Of a stretch of DNA of 64,000 nt, positions 37,105 through 45,460 are shown piece after piece. How positions within the stretch are numbered: position 1 is the first letter of the stretch; each line of letters starts with the position of its first letter. The translations under genes were made by a program, and so were the position numbers. Where the stretch lies: contig NZ_JBBORC010000001.1 of NCBI RefSeq assembly GCF_038004425.1, positions 115,001 to 179,000 on the forward strand, given 5' to 3'. Source of the DNA: Solibacillus sp. FSL W7-1464 (lineage in GTDB: Bacteria; Bacillota; Bacilli; Bacillales_A; Planococcaceae). Below the pieces are notes generated by a model that saw only the letters and a program-made list of their open reading frames with translations, did not search any database and was not told where the DNA came from.

Positions 37105-39513
37105 TTGGTTATTGCTTTTTCGATTATGCTTCCGTTTCTTGCTGCAGCATTAATCCCATTCATATACAGGAGATTTAAGAATATACATTTAGGTTGGTTC
37201 GTATTAATTGTCCCTGTTGCATTGTTTTCGATTTTAGCTACATATATCCCTCGAATTGCCAATGGCGAAGTGTTTATTAAGACATTTGAGTGGATCCCCT
37301 CTTTCGGTATTAATATTACTACTTATTTAGACGGCTTGAGTATGATTTTCAGCTTACTCATTACTGGGGTAGGCAGTTTAGTAATACTTTACTCAATTTT
37401 CTATTTATCAACGAAAGAATCATTACACCATTTCTATTGCTACTTACTATTATTTATGGGCGCGATGTTAGGCGTCGTCTTTTCGGATAACTTAATGGTG
37501 CTTTATGTATTTTGGGAGTTAACGAGCGTATCGTCCTTCCTGTTAATTGCATTTTGGCATCATCGTAAAGCATCTCGTGCGGGTGCGCGAAAAGCAATGA
37601 CCATTACCGTTTCTGGTGGTGTTGCGATGCTCGCAGGGTTTTTAATGTTATATGTTGCATCCGGAACGTTTAGTATTCGCGAAATTATTGCGAATTTGGA
37701 TGTTGTGCAATCGAGTGTGTATTTTGTTCCGGCAATGTGTCTTGTACTTTTAGGAGCGTTTACAAAGTCAGCGCAATTCCCGTTCCATATTTGGCTGCCG
37801 GATGCGATGGAAGCACCGACACCTGTTTCCGCCTATTTACACTCTGCAACGATGGTAAAAGCGGGTATATATTTAGTAGCTCGTACAACACCGATTTTTG
37901 GCGGTCATGAAGTATGGTTTTGGGCAGTGAGCGGGGTAGGTCTTCTTACATTATTCTGGGGCTCATTCAATGCGGTTCGCCAGTATGACTTAAAGGCACT
38001 GCTGGCATACTCCACAATTAGTCAGCTTGGCCTGATTATGTCTTTATTCGGTCTTGGTTCTGCAGCGCTGCATTTTGGTTATTCAACACAATCGGTAATT
38101 TATACACAGGCTACATTTGCTGCATTATTCCATCTAATCAACCACTCGACATTTAAAGGCGCGCTCTTTATGATGGTCGGAATCGTTGACCATGAAGTAG
38201 GAACACGCGATATTCGCCGATTGGGCGGATTGATGTCGTTAATGCCGTTTACATTCACGATTGCTGTAATCGGCAGTGCCTCAATGGCCGGTTTACCCCC
38301 ATTCAATGGCTTTTTAAGTAAGGAAATGTTCTTTACAGCAACATTAAAAATTACACAGCTTGATATTTTCTCACTTGATAGCATCGGTCTTTTATTCCCG
38401 ATTATCGCCTGGGTGGCAAGTGTGTTTACGTTTATTTACTGTGTCATTATCGTCATGCGTACTTTCTTCGGGAAAATACAGCCGGATCGTCTGGAAAAGC
38501 CGCCACATGAAGCGCCATTTGGCATGCTGATTTCACCATTTGTTTTAGTGGCATTCGTAATTGGAATTTTCATATTCCCGAATGTTTTGGGACATTATAT
38601 TTTAAGTCCGGCGATGGCAAGTATTTATCCAATGTTTCCTTCTGCAGAGGAATTGACGCCTCATATTTCAGCATGGCATGGTTTTAATACGGAGCTTATT
38701 ATGACATTTGGTGTCATTGTTGTAGGGGTTTTCTTGTACCGTACATTAAAAAAATGGCGTCCGGTCTATCAGTTAATCCCGCAAAGCTTTACGTTAAATG
38801 CGATTTATGAACGTGTGATCAATTCAAGTGAGGATGTATCAGGACGTGTAACAAACCGTTATATGAACGGTAATCTAACTTATTATTTCGTATATATATA
38901 TGTGTTTTTTGTAACTCTACTGGCAGGGTATATGATTTATGCGGACGTATTCAGCTGGAATCCTTCAAAAGACTCGGTGATCGAGCCTTATGAATTAGTT
39001 CTGGTATTCGTTATGATTGCTGCTGCAATTGCGATTATTTTTGCAAAGCAGCGTATTACTGTCGTGCTGTTGAACGGGGTACTCGGTTATTCTGTTGCCT
39101 TTTTCTTCGTAGTATTCAGAGCTCCGGATCTGGCGCTCACACAGCTTGTCGTCGAATCGGTCACAACAGCGCTGTTCTTACTATCATTCAAATATTTACC
39201 GAAGCTTAAAAATGAGTATATTTCGAAAAGCTGGCGTTTTGCGAAGGTGACCATTTCGATTGCGGTCGGAGCAACTGTGACACTGATCGGATTGGCTGTA
39301 ATGAATTACGATCGTTTTGAACCAATCTCGAAATTCTTTGAGGACTCGTATGATCTTGCAGGAGGGAAAAATATCGTCAACACGATTTTAGGCGATTTCC
39401 GTGCATTCGATACGATGCTTGAAGTAGTTGTACTTTTCATTGCAGGACTTGGCGTCTACACACTTATTAAGCTTAAGGCGAAAAAGGGGGATGCAGACGT
39501 TGAAAGTAAATGA
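37105..39513 (+). CDS. mrpA: Na+/H+ antiporter subunit MrpA
   Basis: 802 aa from a TTG start 9 nt after AGGAGG; a TTG two codons earlier is too close. MrpA is the largest subunit, homologous to complex I NuoL plus MrpB-like C-terminal helices. Key segments are LYVFWELTSVSSFLLI with the conserved Glu of helix 5, KSAQFPFHIWLPDAMEAPTPVSAYLHSATMVKAG with the proton-path lysine and histidines, and FRAPDLALTQLVVES in the C-terminal domain. It begins the seven-gene mrp operon. The 36785-37098 gap is AT-rich; no clear promoter was found. Confidence 0.97.
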   Translation: MVIAFSIMLPFLAAALIPFIYRRFKNIHLGWFVLIVPVALFSILATYIPRIANGEVFIKTFEWIPSFGINITTYLDGLSMIFSLLITGVGSLVILYSIFYLSTKESLHHFYCYLLLFMGAMLGVVFSDNLMVLYVFWELTSVSSFLLIAFWHHRKASRAGARKAMTITVSGGVAMLAGFLMLYVASGTFSIREIIANLDVVQSSVYFVPAMCLVLLGAFTKSAQFPFHIWLPDAMEAPTPVSAYLHSATMVKAGIYLVARTTPIFGGHEVWFWAVSGVGLLTLFWGSFNAVRQYDLKALLAYSTISQLGLIMSLFGLGSAALHFGYSTQSVIYTQATFAALFHLINHSTFKGALFMMVGIVDHEVGTRDIRRLGGLMSLMPFTFTIAVIGSASMAGLPPFNGFLSKEMFFTATLKITQLDIFSLDSIGLLFPIIAWVASVFTFIYCVIIVMRTFFGKIQPDRLEKPPHEAPFGMLISPFVLVAFVIGIFIFPNVLGHYILSPAMASIYPMFPSAEELTPHISAWHGFNTELIMTFGVIVVGVFLYRTLKKWRPVYQLIPQSFTLNAIYERVINSSEDVSGRVTNRYMNGNLTYYFVYIYVFFVTLLAGYMIYADVFSWNPSKDSVIEPYELVLVFVMIAAAIAIIFAKQRITVVLLNGVLGYSVAFFFVVFRAPDLALTQLVVESVTTALFLLSFKYLPKLKNEYISKSWRFAKVTISIAVGATVTLIGLAVMNYDRFEPISKFFEDSYDLAGGKNIVNTILGDFRAFDTMLEVVVLFIAGLGVYTLIKLKAKKGDADVESK

Positions 39514-39922
39514 TGTTATTTTAAAATCAGTCGTACGAGGCGTTGTGTTCATCGTCTTTACGCTTGGTATGTATTTATTTTTTGCGGGACATAATGCTCC
39601 GGGCGGCGGATTCATCGGCGGGTTAGTGCTTGGCTCTGGGATTGTCCTGCTATATTTGACGTATGACATTGAAACCGTGCATAAAGGCATGCCGTTCGAT
39701 TTTAAAAAAGTTGCTGCAATCGGTGTATTGCTGGCGACAGGTTCGGCCATTGCCTCGGTTTTCTTTGATGTACCATTTTTAACACAGACAGATGGTTATT
39801 ATAATCTCCCGTTAATAGGAGAAAAGCATTTGTCCACTGTTACGATTTTTGAAGCAGGTGTCGCATTGACGGTTGTCGGTACACTCGTAACGATTATTTT
39901 AAATATAAGTGAGGATGAATAG
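39500..39922 (+). CDS. mrpB: Na+/H+ antiporter subunit MrpB
   Basis: 140 aa. It carries the MrpB signature GHNAPGGGFIGGLV and four hydrophobic helices. The TTG at 39500 is 9 nt after AAAGGGGG; the ATG at 39491 is directly after that site and is less likely. The gene overlaps mrpA by 14 bp. MrpB belongs to the Na+-pathway half of the complex. A long frame upstream of 39491 is a shadow of mrpA. Confidence 0.93.
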   Translation: MKVNDVILKSVVRGVVFIVFTLGMYLFFAGHNAPGGGFIGGLVLGSGIVLLYLTYDIETVHKGMPFDFKKVAAIGVLLATGSAIASVFFDVPFLTQTDGYYNLPLIGEKHLSTVTIFEAGVALTVVGTLVTIILNISEDE

Positions 39923-39923
39923 T

Positions 39924-40262
39924 ATGGAATCATTAATGATTGTACTTGTCGGCATTCTAGTCGCAGTCGCTACTTATTTAATCCTCTCTCGTAGTGTCAT
40001 ACGCGTGATTGTCGGCACCGCCATTTTATCTCATGCCGTTCACTTATTGCTATTGACGGTCGGCGGGTTAAAGAAGGGGAGTGTGCCGTTATTAGGTCAA
40101 GCGGCTGCACCATATACCGACGCTTTGCCACAAGCGTTGATCTTAACAGCAATCGTTATCAGCTTTGCTGTTACGGCCTTTTTACTCGTACTGGCTTATC
40201 GTATGTATTTAATGAACGGAACCGATGATCTAGGGGAACTTGGAGGGTCATCAGATGAATAA
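39924..40262 (+). CDS. mrpC: Na+/H+ antiporter subunit MrpC
   Basis: 112 aa, NuoK-like subunit with three transmembrane helices. The conserved stretch PYTDALPQALILTAIVIS and the tail LAYRMYLMNGTDDLGEL match B. subtilis MrpC closely. ATG 39924 starts the protein at MESLMIVL, as in B. subtilis; it lies 1 bp after the mrpB stop with AGTGAGGA as ribosome site. Confidence 0.95.
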   Translation: MESLMIVLVGILVAVATYLILSRSVIRVIVGTAILSHAVHLLLLTVGGLKKGSVPLLGQAAAPYTDALPQALILTAIVISFAVTAFLLVLAYRMYLMNGTDDLGELGGSSDE

Positions 40263-41739
40263 TATAATTGTTTTACCAATGATTGTGCCGATTATAACGG
40301 CCGCATTACTAGTATTTTTAAATAATAATATTAAACTTCAGCGAGTTGTAAGTTTAGTAACTATGATTTTTGTAATAGGTACTTCTGTTATCCTGTTACA
40401 GCTCATTCAGACAGAAGGTATTATGCGTATAGATTTTAGTGGTTGGGCGCCGCCGTTCGGTATATTATTTGTTGCTGATTCATTTTCGGTACTTCTTGTT
40501 TTAACGGCAAGCATCGTTACAGCCATCTGTTTAATTTATGCCTTTTCCACAATTGGCGAGCGTCATGAAAAAATGTACTTTTATCCGTTTGTCTTGTTCT
40601 TACTGGCAGGTGTGAACGGGTCGTTTTTAACAGGCGATATTTTCAACTTATTCGTTTGTTTTGAAGTAATGCTTTTAGCGTCCTATGTACTTGTCGCTCT
40701 AGGCGGGGGAAAAATACAGCTGCGCGAGTCGATTAAATATGTACTTATTAATGTTGTCGCATCATGGATTTTCCTCGTGGCACTTGCTTTCATGTATGGA
40801 ACGTTAAAGACGCTTAATATGGCGCATATTGCACAGCGCGTTGCAGAAGCCGGCCAAGATCCGTTACTGACGGTTGTTGCACTTGTTTTCCTTATTGTTT
40901 TTGCTTTAAAAGGAGGCTTGCTGCTGTTCTTCTGGCTTCCAGGTTCATACAGTGTGCCCCCAACAGCAGTACAGGCTTTATTTGCTGCGCTTCTAACAAA
41001 AGTCGGCATGTATGCATTGTTCCGTACATTCACGCTCATGTTTCCGTTACAGCCGGAAATTACCCATACAGTTATTGGTGTGATGGCAGGGCTGACGATT
41101 ATAGCGGGATGTATGGGCGCATTTGCCGGGCGCGACGTTCGGACAATTGCCACGTATAACGTCATCATTAGTGTTGGTTTTATATTGGTGGCGCTGGCAA
41201 TTGGAACAGAATCAGCGATGGCTGGAGCGGTATATTACTTAATCCACGACATGCTTGGCAAGGCGCTGCTGTTTTTACTTATTGGAACAATGGTGCTTTT
41301 AACAGGGGAAATTGTCGTGAAAAATATGAATGGGTTAATTCGAATCTATCCGGTATTTGGCTGGCTGTTCTTTATTATGTTGTGTGCGCTTGTCGGAATT
41401 CCGCCGTTAAGCGGATTTATCGGAAAAGTATTGATCGGCCAGGGCGCGGTTGAAGCAGAGGCTTACATTTTATTGGCATTGGCATTCGGCTCCAGTATCA
41501 TTGTACTCTATTCATTAATGCGTATTTTCCTTGCTTCATTTTTTGGAGAAACATCGATAAATGAAGAAGATAAAATTCGAATGCCACGCGGGGCGATGGT
41601 ATCGTTTGTGCTATTGACGATCTGTATCGTTGCTTTAGGAGTTGGCGCTGAAGGGCTGGCAGTTTATGTGAATGATGCAGCTTACACATTATCAAACCCT
41701 TCTGTATACATTGATGCGGTTTTAAATACGAATAAATAA
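40255..41739 (+). CDS. mrpD: Na+/H+ antiporter subunit MrpD
   Basis: 494 aa, NuoM/NuoN-like antiporter subunit with about 14 helices. It has NLFVCFEVMLLASYVLVALGG with the conserved membrane glutamate, KGGLLLFFWLPGSYSVPPTAVQALFAALLTKVG with the pathway lysines, and LIHDMLGKALLFLLIG. The ATG follows GGAGGG and overlaps the mrpC stop by 8 bp. MrpD is the likely proton-translocating subunit, paired with MrpA. Confidence 0.96.
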   Translation: MNNIIVLPMIVPIITAALLVFLNNNIKLQRVVSLVTMIFVIGTSVILLQLIQTEGIMRIDFSGWAPPFGILFVADSFSVLLVLTASIVTAICLIYAFSTIGERHEKMYFYPFVLFLLAGVNGSFLTGDIFNLFVCFEVMLLASYVLVALGGGKIQLRESIKYVLINVVASWIFLVALAFMYGTLKTLNMAHIAQRVAEAGQDPLLTVVALVFLIVFALKGGLLLFFWLPGSYSVPPTAVQALFAALLTKVGMYALFRTFTLMFPLQPEITHTVIGVMAGLTIIAGCMGAFAGRDVRTIATYNVIISVGFILVALAIGTESAMAGAVYYLIHDMLGKALLFLLIGTMVLLTGEIVVKNMNGLIRIYPVFGWLFFIMLCALVGIPPLSGFIGKVLIGQGAVEAEAYILLALAFGSSIIVLYSLMRIFLASFFGETSINEEDKIRMPRGAMVSFVLLTICIVALGVGAEGLAVYVNDAAYTLSNPSVYIDAVLNTNK

Positions 41740-41753
41740 AGGAGGGTGAGCAC

Positions 41754-42236
41754 ATGCTAGGTCAATTTATTATTAATTTATTTATTGCGGCGCTTTGGTT
41801 TTTATTGAAGGACGATCCAACTGCAGACTTTACGACGTTTATGTCGGGCTTTTTAGTCGGAACATTGATTTTATATGCTATGCACCGGTTTTTCGGAACA
41901 CAGTTTTACTTGCGTCGTGTATTAAAGATTATTAAGCTCATCCTCATATTTATACGAGAGCTGCTTTCATCAAGTGTTTCTGTATTAAAGCAAGTGCTGG
42001 ATCCACAGATGAATTTTACACCGGGTATTTTTACTTATGAAACAGAATTAAGAGGAGACTATCAAGTAACGACATTGGCCCTGTTATTAACGTTGACACC
42101 GGGTTCTGTTGTAATGGAAGTCTCAGAAGATAACAGTACGTTTTATATTCATGCGATGGATATAGAAGAATCGAAAGAAACGGTACTCCGTTCAATCGGC
42201 AAGTTTGAACGTGCCATTTTGGAGGTGACACAATGA
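41754..42236 (+). CDS. mrpE: Na+/H+ antiporter subunit MrpE
   Basis: 160 aa with two N-terminal helices and a cytoplasmic domain. Family features are MSGFLVGTLILYAMHRF, FIRELLSSSVSVLKQVL and LLLTLTPGSVVMEVSED. A strong AAAGGAGGGTGAG precedes the ATG. The start is 14 bp after mrpD; the stop overlaps the mrpF start by 4 bp. Confidence 0.95.
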   Translation: MLGQFIINLFIAALWFLLKDDPTADFTTFMSGFLVGTLILYAMHRFFGTQFYLRRVLKIIKLILIFIRELLSSSVSVLKQVLDPQMNFTPGIFTYETELRGDYQVTTLALLLTLTPGSVVMEVSEDNSTFYIHAMDIEESKETVLRSIGKFERAILEVTQ

Positions 42237-42517
42237 TCGATTTGATTCTAAAGGCGGCACTTGTTCTATTTATGGTGGCAATCGGATTATCCTTATTTCG
42301 TGTTATAAAAGGACCATCATTGCCTGACCGCGCAATCGCTCTTGATACGATTGGTGTTAATTTAATTTCTGCAATCGCCATCGTGTCGATAGTTTTAAAA
42401 ACAAAGGCATTTTTGGAAGCCATTTTAATATTGGGGATTTTAGCATTTATCGGAACGATTGCATTCTCGAAATATATAGAAAGAGGTGTCATTGTTGAAC
42501 GTAAATCAGCTGATTGA
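42233..42517 (+). CDS. mrpF: Na+/H+ antiporter subunit MrpF
   Basis: 94 aa with three helices. The conserved FRVIKGPSLPDRAIALDTIG loop is diagnostic of MrpF and holds the Na+-site aspartate region. The ATGA junction couples it to mrpE; its 3' end overlaps the mrpG start by 23 bp. Confidence 0.95.
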   Translation: MIDLILKAALVLFMVAIGLSLFRVIKGPSLPDRAIALDTIGVNLISAIAIVSIVLKTKAFLEAILILGILAFIGTIAFSKYIERGVIVERKSAD

Positions 42518-42899
42518 ATTAATGGCGGCACTTCTTATCTTGTTTGGGGCAATTGTGAGTGTCATTAGCGCATTCGGCATGATTCGTTTACCAGATGTGT
42601 ACACACGCTCACACGCAGCAACGAAAAGTGCGACACTCTCTGTATTGCTTTGTTTGTTCGGCGGGTTTGTTTACTTTTGGATCCACGATGGCTATGTGAG
42701 TATTCGCCTGATACTAGGTATTATCTTCGTATTTATTACGGCACCTGTTTCCGGGCATTTAGTATGTCGTGCGGCATATCGTTCACGCGTACCGCTAGCT
42801 GAAGGTTCTGGAGACGATGCATTAAATGAAATACTGTTCGGCGAAGAAAACTTGCAGGTAAAAGAAGAAGTGGAAGCCACATTGAAAGAAATTAAATAA
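42495..42899 (+). CDS. mrpG: Na+/H+ antiporter subunit MrpG
   Basis: 134 aa from a TTG start 6 nt after AGAGGTG (GTG 42486 lies inside that site). It has three helices with the hallmark MIRLPDVYTRSHAATKSATLSV, then a charged cytoplasmic tail of ~35 residues. It is the last subunit gene of the operon and is followed by a terminator. Confidence 0.94.
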   Translation: MNVNQLIELMAALLILFGAIVSVISAFGMIRLPDVYTRSHAATKSATLSVLLCLFGGFVYFWIHDGYVSIRLILGIIFVFITAPVSGHLVCRAAYRSRVPLAEGSGDDALNEILFGEENLQVKEEVEATLKEIK

Positions 42900-42905
42900 T
42901 GAATG

Positions 42906-42953
42906 AAAAAGCATTTTGAAAGTGATGGCATGTCGCTTTTGGAATGCTTTTTT
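42906..42953 (+). terminator. Terminator of the mrp operon
   Basis: AAAAGCATTTTGAAAGTGA can pair with TGTCGCTTTTGGAATGCTTTT, with several G-U pairs, and is followed by TTTAG. The DnaA-box cluster begins at its end. Confidence 0.75.
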
Positions 42954-43294
42954 AGTGGATAAAAAATTGTATGATGTGGATAACTTGTAGATAAAGTTAT
43001 AAATTTATCGAACAAAGGAGGACAGCTACTTATTTTTAACTGAACATGAATATAAGAAATTAAAAATATTCCTTTTTAGTATAAAAATAAAGAGACTTTA
43101 CTAAGAAAAATGTGACGATTTCTAGAACAAATGAAAGTATATTCGAATATTTTTTTGGAATCTTGTTCTAAAATAGAATTCCAATATATTTTTTGTGGAT
43201 AAGTATAATTCAATCTGTTGAAAAATCGTGATTAAATTGTGGATAATCAATGTTAATGTGTATAACTTTGTGGATAAACAGTATATGTGGATAA
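42953..43294 (+). promoter_or_regulatory. DnaA-box cluster (TGTGGATAA x5, plus variants)
   Basis: TGTGGATAA, the complement of the DnaA box TTATCCACA, occurs exactly at 42975, 43194, 43238, 43269 and 43286. TGTGTATAA, matching TTATNCACA, is at 43257. One-mismatch copies AGTGGATAA (42954) and TGTAGATAA (42986) add two more. All lie in the same orientation in AT-rich DNA. Five of the boxes sit within 101 bp just before a promoter. There is no dnaA or dnaN nearby, so this is not the main origin as seen here; it resembles a chromosomal DnaA-box cluster of the kind known in B. subtilis. Confidence 0.85.
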
Positions 43295-43308
43295 TATTTC
43301 TTGATTTA

Positions 43309-43337
43309 TTGACAAATAAGCTCGTTTTTTATATAGT
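43309..43337 (+). promoter_or_regulatory. SigA-type promoter of the YtrA-like regulator
   Basis: TTGACA (43309-43314), a 17-bp spacer and TATAGT (43332-43337) form a near-perfect promoter directly after the DnaA boxes, ~47 bp before the start codon. Confidence 0.8.
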
Positions 43338-43358
43338 ACACTACAACACTAATGTACT
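43335..43358. promoter_or_regulatory. Inverted repeat, possible autoregulatory operator
   Basis: AGTACACTA (43335) and CTAATGTACT (ending 43358) are inverted copies (AGTACA-CTA versus AGTACATTAG). They overlap the -10 and +1 region of the GntR gene. YtrA-type regulators bind AGTACA-like inverted repeats at their own promoters, so self-repression is plausible. Confidence 0.5.
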
Positions 43359-43383
43359 CGATAACTCTGAAAGGAGGATTTCT

Positions 43384-43755
43384 TTGATTTTTAACACAAA
43401 TAGTACAATTCCTATTTATATGCAAGTAGCAGAATGGATCGAAAATGAGATACTGGCAGGCAGGCTTCTTCCGGATGGAAAAGTATATTCCCAGTATCAG
43501 CTTGCTGAAATTTTTAATATTAATCCGGCAACTGCAGGAAAAGGCCTGACAATTTTAGTAGAAAAAGAAATTTTATATAAAAAGAGAGGGCTTGGAATGT
43601 TCGTGATCGGGGATGCAAAACATCGGATATTAACAACAAGGCGAAGCGATACATTGACGAAGATGGCAAAAGAAATTGTAGAAGAAGCAAAACGTTTAGG
43701 TGTGATGGATGAAGATTTGATTGAGCTGATCAAGCATATTCAAAAGGAGGGGTGA
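43384..43755 (+). CDS. GntR-family regulator, YtrA subfamily
   Basis: 123 aa from a TTG 5 nt after AAAGGAGGA. A winged helix covers residues 1-75: STIPIYMQVAEWIENEILAGRLLPDGKVYSQYQLAEIF, with the NPATAGKGLTILVEKEIL recognition region. A short ~45-residue helical tail follows, the short C-terminus typical of YtrA-type regulators. Those normally head an ABC transporter operon; none follows here, only decayed coding sequence. A longer upstream frame is ignored because it covers the promoter. Confidence 0.88.
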   Translation: MIFNTNSTIPIYMQVAEWIENEILAGRLLPDGKVYSQYQLAEIFNINPATAGKGLTILVEKEILYKKRGLGMFVIGDAKHRILTTRRSDTLTKMAKEIVEEAKRLGVMDEDLIELIKHIQKEG

Positions 43756-43798
43756 ATTAACGATTGTGTGCCGCTATAGTTTATGAAAGGAACTCTTG

Positions 43799-43951
43799 AA
43801 CTCTACCAAGTACGAAAGCTATAATCATCCACTCGACGAATTAATTGGTAAACGGATTTAACACTTGAATGTTACGAAACAGTTCAATATTATTGATAAA
43901 GATGGGTGGTATTAGTAGCTGCTTAAAACTCACAATGAATTGAGCGAATAA
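43799..43951 (+). pseudogene. Decayed short coding fragment
   Basis: One frame reads protein-like segments: STKYESYNHPLDELIGKRI, a stop, NVTKQFNIIDKDGWY, two stops, then LLKTHNELSE. It has no start codon or ribosome site. I do not recognise the family. It sits where a YtrA-type partner gene would be expected, but does not look like an ABC transporter. Confidence 0.25.
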
Positions 43952-43952
43952 A

Positions 43953-44771
43953 TTGAAAAAGTTATTGAAATTAATCATTTTTATAGGTGTTGTCTATCTA
44001 TTTTTATATATAAATAATAATTGGCTTGTCACGACCGATTATGTACATGAATCAAATAAAATTCCGGCGAGTTTTGATGGATACCGGATTACCCAAGTGA
44101 CCGATCTTCATGATGCGACATTCGGGGAAAATCAGTCACGGTTAGTAAAAAAAGTGCGGGCTACCAAACCTGATGCTATTTTCATAACGGGTGATCTAGT
44201 CGATAGCCGCCGCTATGACCTGGAAAACAGCTTGCATGCTGTCCGCCAGTTAGTCGATATTACGGACGTGTACTATGTGCTGGGTAACCACGAAGTTGCA
44301 TTGAATTTAACAGATGAAATTTATTCGGCTTTAAATGGACTCGGTGTCCATGTAATGCCGAATGATGCGGTACAGCTGGAGCGTGACGGAGAACACATCG
44401 TCATTGCAGGTATTGAGGATCCGTTAATGGGAAAAGAAGTCGGCCAGTCGATTGATGAAGCCCTTTACAATATGGATCCGGACGCATTTAAAGTGTTATT
44501 GTCGCACCGTCCCGAGCTGTTTGAAACATATGTTGAAAAGGGAATTGATTTAGTGTTTACAGGGCATGCACATGGCGGCCAAATCCGCCTGCCACTTTTC
44601 GGCGGACTTTTTGCGCCAACACAAGGTTTCATGCCAAAATACACGGCGGGGATTTATGAAGAGCAGGAAACGGAAATGATCGTAAACAGAGGGTTGGGGA
44701 ACAGTCTGTTTCCTTATCGAATTTTTAATCTTCCTGAAATCTATGCCGTTGAGCTGAAAAAGGAAAGCTAG
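43953..44771 (+). CDS. Membrane-anchored metallophosphoesterase (YkuE-like)
   Basis: 272 aa from a TTG start with a weak ribosome site. A single N-terminal hydrophobic helix (about 4-20) anchors it. The calcineurin-like metal motifs are in order: VTDLHDA (Asp51, His53), FITGDLVDSR, VLGNHE, LSHRPE and FTGHAHGGQ. Relatives act on the outer face of the membrane on phospholipids or UDP-sugars. TATTAGAA array 2 begins 11 bp after its stop. Confidence 0.9.
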   Translation: MKKLLKLIIFIGVVYLFLYINNNWLVTTDYVHESNKIPASFDGYRITQVTDLHDATFGENQSRLVKKVRATKPDAIFITGDLVDSRRYDLENSLHAVRQLVDITDVYYVLGNHEVALNLTDEIYSALNGLGVHVMPNDAVQLERDGEHIVIAGIEDPLMGKEVGQSIDEALYNMDPDAFKVLLSHRPELFETYVEKGIDLVFTGHAHGGQIRLPLFGGLFAPTQGFMPKYTAGIYEEQETEMIVNRGLGNSLFPYRIFNLPEIYAVELKKES

Positions 44772-44782
44772 TCGGTAGTTTT

Positions 44783-44954
44783 TTCTAATATATGCTGCAT
44801 ATTTTCTAATAAGCTTGAAAAAGTTCTAATATAATGTGGAAGTTCTAATAAATGATCAAGAAGTTCTAAAATAGGGTTCGGACCTTCTAATTAACAGGTG
44901 AACTGTTCAAATAAAGTATTCCATTGTTCTAATAAACTCAAAAAAGTTCTAATA
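44783..44954 (-). repeat. TATTAGAA phased array 2 (9 copies, 19-21-bp period)
   Basis: On the plus strand TTCTAATA starts at 44783, 44804, 44824, 44843, 44927 and 44947. Variants are TTCTAAAA at 44864, TTCTAATT at 44885 and TTCAAATA at 44906. Steps are 21, 20, 19, 21, 21, 21, 21 and 20 bp. Read on the minus strand this is the same core and spacing as array 1 at 12621-12938, with different 11-13-bp spacers. It fills the gap between the metallophosphoesterase and rhodanese genes. Confidence 0.9.
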
Positions 44955-45056
44955 TAATCCTATAAGAGTGGGGATCCCTTTCTAAAAGCGCAAAATATTC
45001 GTAAGCTTGTGCAGAGTATCGTAAAATAAGTGAAAACAGATTTTAGGAGTATGCAA

Positions 45057-45413
45057 ATGGAAGGGATTATTACACTTCTTGCAATGGTGGGAATTATTGC
45101 AATGATCGTGCGTTTTATGCCGAAAAAAGGCGTGAAATATATTACGACAAAAGAACTGCAGCCTTTACTGGACGATAAAAAGTATGTATTTGTGGATGTC
45201 CGGACAGAAAAAGAATATAAAGAGGCCCACATTCCTCAGTTTATTAATCGCCCTCTTGGAACGTATTTAGGGGATTTGCCGAAAGACCGGCCAATTGTTG
45301 TCATTTGCCAAAGTGGTGCGCGCAGTAATAAAGCGTGCAAGGAACTTGTAAAGCTCGGTTATACCGATATAACAAATGTTCGCCGAGGTATGAATGGACT
45401 GCGTGCAGGTTAA
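45057..45413 (+). CDS. Membrane-anchored rhodanese-like sulfurtransferase
   Basis: 118 aa. One N-terminal transmembrane helix (about 3-20) precedes a single rhodanese domain: YVFVDVRTEKEYKEAHIPQ, then the active-site loop CQSGARSN with Cys84, and the GYTDITNVRRGMNGL C-terminal motif. ATG 45057 is 7 nt after TAGGAG, while ATG 45051 is too close. Such proteins carry persulfide sulfur; partner unknown. Confidence 0.92.
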   Translation: MEGIITLLAMVGIIAMIVRFMPKKGVKYITTKELQPLLDDKKYVFVDVRTEKEYKEAHIPQFINRPLGTYLGDLPKDRPIVVICQSGARSNKACKELVKLGYTDITNVRRGMNGLRAG

Positions 45414-45416
45414 ACA

Positions 45417-45460
45417 GAAGAAGCTAATGAATGGTACAATCCATCATTAGCTTCTTTTTC
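45417..45460 (+). terminator. Terminator of the rhodanese gene
   Basis: GAAGCTAATGAATGG pairs with CCATCATTAGCTTC (one bulge) around TACAAT and is followed by TTTTTC. Confidence 0.88.

Noticed and set aside
42990-43190. Further TATTAGAA-type array (TTCTAGAAC, TTCTAAAATAGAA) near the DnaA boxes
   Set aside because: The copies are few, degenerate and not at a 19-21-bp spacing.
42953-43294. Chromosomal or plasmid replication origin
   Set aside because: No dnaA, dnaN or rep gene is adjacent and no clear unwinding element was seen; a DnaA-box cluster outside oriC is the simpler reading.
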